DNA of 64,000 bases from Vandiemenella viatica (taxonomy: Eukaryota; Arthropoda; Insecta; Orthoptera; Morabidae). The stretch is from assembly GCA_031002005.1 (NCBI GenBank), contig CM061921.1, positions 120,992,597 to 121,056,596 on the forward strand, in the 5' to 3' direction. Positions 57,207-64,000 of this stretch are shown here, one piece after another; within the stretch, counting starts at the first letter, position 1, and each line of letters starts with the position of its first letter. The position numbers and the translations under genes are program-made. The notes beneath the pieces were generated by a model that did not search any database, was not told where the DNA came from, and saw nothing but the letters and a program-made list of their open reading frames with translations.

Positions 57207-58133
57207 ATGGATACTAATTGTGGAAATTGCCGAAGACCAGTAAGAGGAAGAGTGACGAGCCGGGACTGCTGGCGCTGGTTTCACTGGGGGTGCAGAGATG
57301 TTACTAACAGTGACTCTTGTGTCAGCAATGCCTGGAACTGTCACTCCTGCAGAAATATGGATCAGGAGCAACAGATTCTGAAGCTCCAGTCAGATCTGGC
57401 ATCTGCGGAGAGGGATTTAAAGGCCCTGAATGCAGAAAACTTTGTTCTTAGGCTTAGGCAGAAGAATGAGTGGAGGGAAGTCAGCTCTGGCAGGAGAGCC
57501 GTATGTTTGATGGTTTCCAGCTGGAGACATCCAATGGCTATTGGAGGATCTAGATGGTGACTTTCAGGACCGTCAAGTTGGACTGAATTATCTGGGATCA
57601 TTTAAGTAACAAGGTGAACTTTTCAGGTGGTATCTAAATGTAGGAAGGTACTGCTACTTGGAAGCAGCCATGGGAGAGGAATCAGTGAGATGGTTCAGTC
57701 TGACTTGAGGCCAGATTATGAAATCAGCAATATTTTCAAACCAAATGCAGATCTTGGAAGTGTTGTAGCAAATGTGGAAGACTTAGCTAAATATTTCACA
57801 AAGCAGGATTGTATTGTAATTGTAGGGGGACCAGGCAATAGTATTGACAAGGACCTCAATTATTCAATTGAGGAAACCATTGCTCACATTTCCAGGAACA
57901 CCTGTCAAACGAATGTGGGATTTGTGGGTTTGCTTGAGCATTATGATAAATCCTGGAAGTGGCATAATACTAGGCATACAAATGCATCATTGGAAAGGGT
58001 TCTCTGGCAGCCAGCAAATTCACAAATTGGTTTGATAGATATGGCCTGCATTGGTAGGGACAGTTATACTCGCCATAGACTCCATCTAAATTTCAGAGGT
58101 AAAAGGAAGCTTTCGCTTCTTATTGCTGATTAG
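57207..58133 (+). pseudogene. LINE A ORF1: PHD-like finger, coiled coil, SGNH-esterase-like domain
   Basis: Start ATG at 57207 (MDTNCGNCRRPVRGR). PHD-type cluster: CGNC, CWRWFHWGC, WNCHSC. Coiled coil LQSDLASAERDLKALNAE. A small indel pair alters the stretch near 57500-57560 and a one-base loss near 57607 shifts the frame before the esterase half (57627-58133): KVLLLGSSHGRG, VIVGGPGNS and SYTRHRLHLN (RHGLHLN in the minus copy). The catalytic-type Ser, Asn and His are all still present. The TGA at 57615-57617 precedes the esterase in the same frame, as in the minus copy. Confidence 0.88.
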
Positions 58134-58224
58134 ATCAGGGGATGCCAGTTGAGTGAAAGAGGTATTCCTGTTATAAGTGGTGTTAAGTCACGGCCTTTGT
58201 TAGGGTAAATAAAATAAGTGTATT

Positions 58225-61171
58225 AAGATGTCTAAAAGAAATTAACGTCTCTCCTGATCAAAAGTTGAAATTAGACATTCCATCTGTCATACCAGTGTGT
58301 ACTAATATAGTAAACAATTTAAATTCATTGAATCAAAGTGTTCAGACCACAATTCTCTATCAAAATATAAGGGGTATACTTAGTAAAACGGATGACAATA
58401 CCTTATGCCTAGAAGAGTTTAAAAATTCCAGAAATTGCAATATAGATGTTTTCTGCATATCTGAGCACCATTAGTCTGATACAGGAATATCTCAGCTGTC
58501 CATCCCAAATTATAAACTAAGTTCTCATTTCTGTAGATGAAAATGGAGAAAGGGGGGGTTGCAATTTTTGTTAAAAAAATATTCAATGCAACAGTGTAGA
58601 TGTAAGTAAGTATTGTATAGAATAACACTTTGAATGCTGTGTTACTTAACTAGAATAATGTAATGTCGAGCTCATAGTAACAGCAATTTATAGGGCCCCC
58701 TCAGGACTGTTTTTATCTCAGTTAGAGTCTTTGCTACTATGTTTCAAAAATAACAAACAAATAGTTTTATGTGGAGATATTAATGTTGACTTTCTCAATC
58801 ACAGCAATGAGAGGGTAGATATGGAAGCCTTGATGTTGTCTTTTAAGTTAATGGCACTTGTAAATTTCCCTACTAGAATTCAAAATGATAGCAGGACTGC
58901 AATTGATAATTTTTTTATGGTGATTTCTCAGTACAATAATTACAACATACTTCCAGTAATAAATGGTATCTCAGATCATGATGCCCAGCTGTTATGTATC
59001 AAGACCAGATTAAACAGATAAAGAAACGTTGAGTATATAGAAGAAATATTAATGAAAACAATACAAAACATTTCATAGATTCCTTAAATAATGAACAATG
59101 GTAAGAAGTGTACCATGCACAAGGTATTAATAAAAAATTTGATTCCTTTCTCAATACATTTCTAACATTTGAAGGAAGTTTCAAAAAAAGGGAAGTTGTC
59201 AATACTCTTAATAATGAACTGGTTAAGGGATGGATAACAAAGGGTATTAGAGTATCTTGTAAAACAAAAAGGGACCTGTACTTAAAAGTAAGAGAATCAG
59301 ATAAGAATATACTGAAAGCTCATTATAAACTTTATTCTAAAATACTAAGAAATGTGATAAGAAAGACCTTTAACAGGTATATATCAGAGAAAATAGGGAA
59401 TTCAGGCAATAACATGAAAACTATATGGAATATAATAATAACTGAAACAGGAAAATCTGTAAATCACTATAAAGACATAAAAATAGAACAAAATGGAAGT
59501 TTGTGAAATATTTAACAAAATTTACTTCAGTTGTAGAGAAATTAGTCATGGAAAAGCATCCCCACATAGTGCCCTAAGGCTTATTCAGACTGCTTTCCCA
59601 AATAAATGTGCAGAAATGCAATTGCCACTAGTAACAGTCTCAGAAATAAATAAACTCATTAAACAATTAAAACCTAAAAATTCTTCCAGCTATGACAAGA
59701 TTTCAAGTAAATTACTAAAAAGATGTTCAGATTGTATCGATCATGTACTTGCCCACATTTGTAATGAATCATTAATTCAAGGTGTGTTTCCAAATACACT
59801 AAAATATGCAGTTGTAAAACCGTTGTTTAAAAAAGGAGAAGCAACATGTGTGGATAACTATCATGCCATGTCATTATTTTCAGGATTCTCAAAGATTTTT
59901 GAAAAAGTCATGTACTGTAGAGTAATGAAACATGTTAAACATAATAATATCCTCAGTAAATCACAATTTGGGTTCCAAGAAGGATCATCTATAGAAATGG
60001 CTATATATTCATTTTTAAATACCTAACACATTTCAGGAACTGAATAATAAAATGAGCCCTGTAGGAATATTTTGTGATCTTGCAAAAGCATTTGACTGTG
60101 TAAATCATGAATTACTTTTGAAGAAAATGGAATACTATGGTATTTATGGAACCGCAGGTAAATGGTTTAAATCATACATCGAAAGTTGAATGCAAAAGGT
60201 TTCCATTTTTTATCCTTAAATAAGTAAAGAGGCTTCTTCAGACTTGGATAAAATAAAACATGGAATTCCACAAAGTTCTGTACTAGGACCTCTCCTCTTC
60301 TTGTTGTACATCAATGACCTTCCTGGAAACTTACATGACAAAGTTAAGAGTGTTTTATTTGCAGATAACACTAACCTGACTGTGAGAAAAACACCAAACA
60401 GCAATCTAGAATTTAATGTAAATGAAGTACTCAGTGAAGTAGCATATTGGTTTAAGGCGAATTCATTAAATTAAATTTTGAAAAAAGAACATTATATTAG
60501 GTTAAAAACAAAAATAATGCACAGCCAGATTTACAAGTAGGGTATAAAAATAATATTAGAAACAAAGAGTATAAAATTCCTTGGTATTGAAATAGATGAG
60601 AAACTCTGTTGGCATGAACATATCACTTCACAACTGAAGAAGTTAAATAGTGCTACCTTTGCAATACGAACACTTTCTCTAACAGCAGATCTAGAATTAA
60701 CAAAACTGGTGTACTCCTCATATTTTCATTCAGTGATGTCATATGGCATAATTTTTTGGGGAAACTCTTCACAAAGTAAAAACGTTTTCAGATAAAAGCT
60801 TTAAGGATATTGTGTAGGGTACAACCAAGAACTTCTTGCAGTCAACTTTTTTAAAAAACTAAATTTTCTTACAATGACTTCTCAGTATATATATTCTCTC
60901 ATGTCCTTTGTCACAGATCATTTTAACCTGTTTACTTCTAATTCATAGGTACACTATTTCAATACAAGAAACAGAAATAACTTGCACAAAACACAAACAT
61001 CTCTGTCATTAGTACAAAGAGGATTTAATTATTCTGGTATACATCTGTTTAATAAACTTCCCAAGAGTATAAATCAGTCTGCAGAGAATAAGGATATATT
61101 TAAAGAAAAACTGAGAGATTATCTTATTGGCAACTTCTTCTACTCCATTCAAGAATTTGAACAAATTAATT
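58225..61171 (+). pseudogene. LINE A ORF2: endonuclease and reverse transcriptase, broken
   Basis: Endonuclease of the APE type: YQNIRGI, DVFCISEHH, LCGDINVDFLNHSNE, GISDHDAQLL (58265-59021, with frame breaks). RT (59490-60474): INKLIKQLKPKNSSSYDKIS, VVKPLFKKGEATCVDNYHAM, motif A FCDLAKAFDCVNHELL, motif B GIPQSSVLGPLLFLLYINDL, motif C FADNTNLT (FADD changed to FADN). C-terminal domain: FLGIEIDEKLCWHEHI, YGIIFWGNS, GIHLFNKLPKSINQ, LRDYLIGNFFYSIQEFEQ. The last block is an intact open frame to its stop near 61171. At least six frame breaks; not active. Confidence 0.9.
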
Positions 61172-61380
61172 AATTGTATTCAATATGACTTTTGCAAAAT
61201 TCAGTTGTAAAAATTAGTGTTTATTGTTATTCTCTTTATTTGTCTTTGGAACATATACTTGTTTTTACTATGATTATGACTCATATTGTATGTATGTGTA
61301 TTAACCATGACATGTTTCATATCCCAGAGGTCCTTCCTCAGCAGGAATCCATGAAACAAGATTGATAAATAAATAAAAAT

Positions 61381-61745
61381 AAATTTAAATATTATTTCTA
61401 GGTAAAATACAATGTAACATCATACTATCTTTAAGATATCCTTAGTAACATTATCTATAAAAGGCCCTTTTTATTATATCTTTTTTTAGTTTCTTCGTGA
61501 TATCCATAGGATGAATTTCAATTTTTTTAAAAATCTAATGGTGCCGATACTTACTAAACCAGTTATTTAAAATCTCTGTCTTTTTCAAATCCTTGGTAAC
61601 TTCTTCTCCATCTCTATCTATAATTGTCTCAAGACCCTTTCTTCCCCTCAGTTTTCTAATATAGCCATATAAATTTCTAGATGATCCCCACACCAATAAT
61701 AATTTTCATAATGTAAGCATCTTAGAATTTTAGTAAATTCTAGCC
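61381..61745 (-). mobile_element. LINE B, second half of the split copy
   Basis: Resumes after the LINE A tail with TTTTTTTAGTTTCTTCGTG, ATAGGATGAATTTCAATTTT, TTTTTCAAATCCTTGGTAAC and TTTTCTAATATAGCCATATA, matching 7270-7500 minus. Broken again at about 61745 by the LTR element, and continues at about 63715. Confidence 0.8.
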
Positions 61746-63574
61746 TCTCACCTTTAGACATTAAGGGAAAGTTTACTCGACAGTTTTCAGTTCATGTAGA
61801 GGTTATGGGAGTAAAGCTTTATGTAGCACAAGAGACACAGTAACCAATCACACTAAATAAAACCCTTTTAGGGATAATAAATGTATCCATAATTAAATAA
61901 ATGCTCTAAATAAACCTTTAATAACAAAAAGAAAACATCAGTTTGGGAGGGAGTAGCTTAGATCCCCCAAATTCAGTTTCACATAAAAGATTTTGATATA
62001 GGTTAACTTTGCAGCTTATAAACCAATTTGAATGCAGTAAAGACCTTTAGTAGTTGCTAAACGCCGAATATAAACTTTGAATAATAATAAACAAACTGTT
62101 AATCAACTGAAAATTAAATAATCAGTAATAATACTACCTTGGACTTAAAGAATTTCTACGCTGGAAGCATTTTGCCATTTTTAGATCAATTAACGAGCAA
62201 GAAAGTAACTCAATAGTAAATAAACCAAATAAATCAATTTTCTGTAGTGATATTAACACCTTTTACTAACCTTTGATATGATAATCCATAATAATCCAGT
62301 TCAGTGCACAAGTAATTTCCAATATTTGGCATTTCACTGTTTTAACACACTTTCGAACCAAATAAAGTAATTTTAATGAAGTAATCAGGCAATTAAAATA
62401 TAAATTCACTAAAATTTTGTAGTTTCTGAACGTTTAAATAACTTAAATCAATTTTTTATACTTCGTCAGATGCACTTCACTTATAATAATTTTTATCTCA
62501 AAATCCTAGAGAACATTCGGAATAAAAAGTAGATTTCCGGGGAGACCTAAAAATCTAATATAACATATAATTATTTCAAGTAATTCCAGTCAGTAGAACC
62601 GATTTTATAGAGATATTAAGATTTATTTTTCATCACGACCATGAGGTCGATTTAGAAATATTTTTCAACCTATCTAAAGTAGATACAGAGATGAGACAAC
62701 TTTCAGAATACGTGATCTGATTCAGAGAATCTCGTGGTAATTTCGTATTTGCAATAAATGTAATAGAAATAAAGTTATAAAATTAAAACTGAAATCACAC
62801 TTTGGTTACGTAGTAGTTAAACTTTCCCTGCACCGATCTTAATAAAAATCACACCAATAAACTCAGGAATTTTTGTAGAACACAGTGATAATAAAACAAT
62901 TTGCATAAACCGTGGCATTAATAAAATGATGAAATGTAGAAGTTTCCAGAACAATAGTAGTTTCCCAGAGTAGAGAAATAGTTCACTCCTACACTTATAA
63001 CTTTTAAACCAGTTGCTTAAAGTTAATCACTAAATATTCATTATTTCACAATTAAATATGTCAAAACACTGCAACACTTAAAGTTTGGGATAACTGTTTA
63101 GTTACTGAGATATTTCAGGCCTAGATCGCCTAGGCGTTAGTAGAAACTTGTATTTTGGCTCCGACGTCAGCGAGGGTATAAATTGGGATGCCATTTTGAC
63201 TCAGCGTCTTTTCCGGGTTTGCAGTCGTGATAACAAGATGATTTAAGCGTGTGTGCGTTGGTAGGTTGGCAACTCCGACTTATGTTGGTAGCTCAGTTTT
63301 TTCAGTTGGCACTACCGGGTTCGGCCATCATGATTGGGGCGTGGTTTTGGTTACTCAACATGGACTTTTAATTTTCAACTGGGGTTTGGTCGGGAGTTTC
63401 TCTCCATAACCTGCAAACTTGTGGAACGAGTGTTCGATATGCCTGCTCAACTGTAAATGCAATTTTGAACTTTTGATTTTGAAGAATAAAACCTTGAAGT
63501 TTTCTAAAAGTGACTTTGTGTGCTTCAGTTGTTAGCATAGAACCCTTTTCTATATTCGTGGGTAACGAATATAG
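61746..63574 (+). repeat. Probable LTR (solo or truncated element)
   Basis: Fills a gap in LINE B. Shows promoter and poly(A) parts in LTR order: TATA box GGTATAAATTGGG at about 63175-63187, AATAAA at 63484-63489 about 300 bp later, and then an end carrying a perfect 9-bp hairpin CTATATTCG/CGAATATAG (63550-63574). A primer-binding-like site follows. The left edge is approximate (a TGTAGAGG at 61795 is a candidate start). Confidence 0.55.
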
Positions 63575-63587
63575 TGGCGACCTGAGC
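63575..63587 (+). promoter_or_regulatory. Primer-binding-site-like sequence
   Basis: TGGCGACCTGAGC directly follows the LTR-like hairpin end. Its reverse complement ends GGTCGCCA, as a tRNA 3' end would, and TGGCGACC is the known start of the (tRNA-Arg type) primer site of some insect Gypsy-group elements. Only about 130 bp of possible internal sequence follows. Confidence 0.5.
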
Positions 63588-63714
63588 ATTCAGTTGAGTT
63601 ACCTTGGCTACATGGTCAAATCCAAATTATTTACCGAGTTTTTAAGAGAACTGTTAGTCGACAAGAGTGTAAGTTAAGGCACTTAGGCGATACTACAACC
63701 CCGGTATCGGTCAA
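63588..63714 (+). other. Possible LTR-element leader remnant
   Basis: Short sequence between the primer-site-like motif and the resumption of LINE B; contains no recognised gag frame. Confidence 0.35.
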
Positions 63715-64000
63715 TGTCCTTACAATAAGCACATCCTTAGACACCTTGATTCCGTACTTCTCTTTATTTCTGTTTTGGAATAAATATTTCCTCAACCTTT
63801 CCACTTTGATTCCACTGTATTTTTTTGGCATCCTTCCATTAGCTGAAAATTTCCCTATAATAGCTTTTCAATTCTGAAATTTGTGCCTTTTTATAATTGT
63901 ACCTGTTTTCCCTTCAATTCTGGCCACTGGTTTACTAAATCCTCTAATATCCATGAGAGCTACTTGATGATCACTTATTCCTTCATTAAGTTGACAGTTC
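63715..64000 (-). mobile_element. LINE B, third part of the split copy
   Basis: Minus-strand LINE B endonuclease region: TTTTTATAATTGTACCTG, CAATTCTGGCCACTGG, CCTCTAATATCCATGAG and GATGATCACTTATTCCTTC, matching 9260-9370. The window ends inside it. Confidence 0.75.

Larger units (their letters stand above)
56103..61380 (+). mobile_element. LINE A, near full-length copy (CR1-like)
   Basis: 5' end ATCTTTGGAATAT and AGCACGTACC as in the minus copy; 3' end CATGACATGTTTCATATCCC, CCTTCCTCAGCAGGAATCC and a (AAATA)n tail. Length without the foldback insertion is about 5.07 kb. It sits antisense inside LINE B minus. AAATATT near both junctions may be the target duplication. Confidence 0.92.

Noticed and set aside
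57207..58133. Host gene with PHD finger and esterase domain
   Set aside because: The same unit occurs at 39378-40382 in a second copy with identical surroundings (LINE endonuclease/RT downstream, shared ends), so it is LINE ORF1.
1..64000. CRISPR arrays, operons, bacterial genes or rRNA
   Set aside because: No regularly spaced repeats, no closely packed genes; spliced exons, LINEs and SINEs show nuclear animal DNA.

Overview
This is eukaryotic, AT-rich, repeat-choked genomic DNA, almost certainly from an arthropod and most likely a large-genome insect. The only host gene I can support is one on the + strand: four short internal exons of a Dscam-family cell-adhesion gene at 3361-3557, 5147-5291, 48333-48484 and 53983-54093. 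Each has a consensus acceptor and donor and compatible phase. Joined in order they read through the end of one Ig domain (probably Ig5), all of the next (Ig6), and the first half of a third (Ig7). The introns are about 1.6 kb, 43 kb and 5.5 kb, and at least 9.9 kb after the last exon. The Ig7 exon stops after the C-strand Trp, unlike the whole-Ig7 exons of hypervariable Dscam1, so a Dscam2/3/4-type paralogue is more likely.

Nearly everything else is transposable elements in the introns. Two related non-LTR retrotransposon families dominate; both carry an SGNH-esterase-like ORF1 as in CR1-type elements. 'LINE A' has two near full-length copies of about 5.05 kb (36181-41233 minus; 56103-61380 plus) and a broken third copy (about 20680-23920). 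It encodes a PHD-like finger plus coiled coil, an SGNH-like domain, an endonuclease and a reverse transcriptase. 'LINE B' is present as many fragments on both strands and is the host into which most other elements jumped. Smaller LINE pieces ('C', 'D', 'E') and two tRNA-derived SINE families (A and B, three copies each) are also present.

DNA transposons include a mariner of 1,332 bp with both terminal repeats (15270-16601), two internally deleted mariners (24894-25635, 50335-51054), a mariner fragment (9600-9960), two Tc1-like relics, two short hAT-like elements with perfect 8-bp target duplications (14769-14888, 21208-21511), larger hAT-like and unassigned terminal-inverted-repeat elements, and a 213-bp foldback element with near-identical 55-bp arms and a 12-bp target duplication (56172-56384). 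LTR-retrotransposon remains lie at 14240-19850 and 61746-63710.

Layout: 1-3360, upstream intron with LINE B end and SINE A; 3361-5291, two exons; 5292-48332, giant intron holding (i) a LINE B minus copy shredded by insertions (5975-13560), (ii) LTR element plus mariner (14240-19850), (iii) LINE A copy 3 (20680-23920), (iv) LINE B fragments and hAT-like elements (26890-34522), (v) LINE B plus carrying a DNA transposon, LINE A and LINE C (34140-43010), (vi) the longest LINE B plus copy (43085-46145); 48333-54093, two exons separated by Tc1/mariner/LINE relics; 54094-64000, LINE B minus split by LINE A plus and an LTR. All TE reading frames seen are broken. No bacterial genes, rRNA, functional tRNA or CRISPR arrays were seen. 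Element boundaries marked 'about' come from comparing copies by eye within the window.
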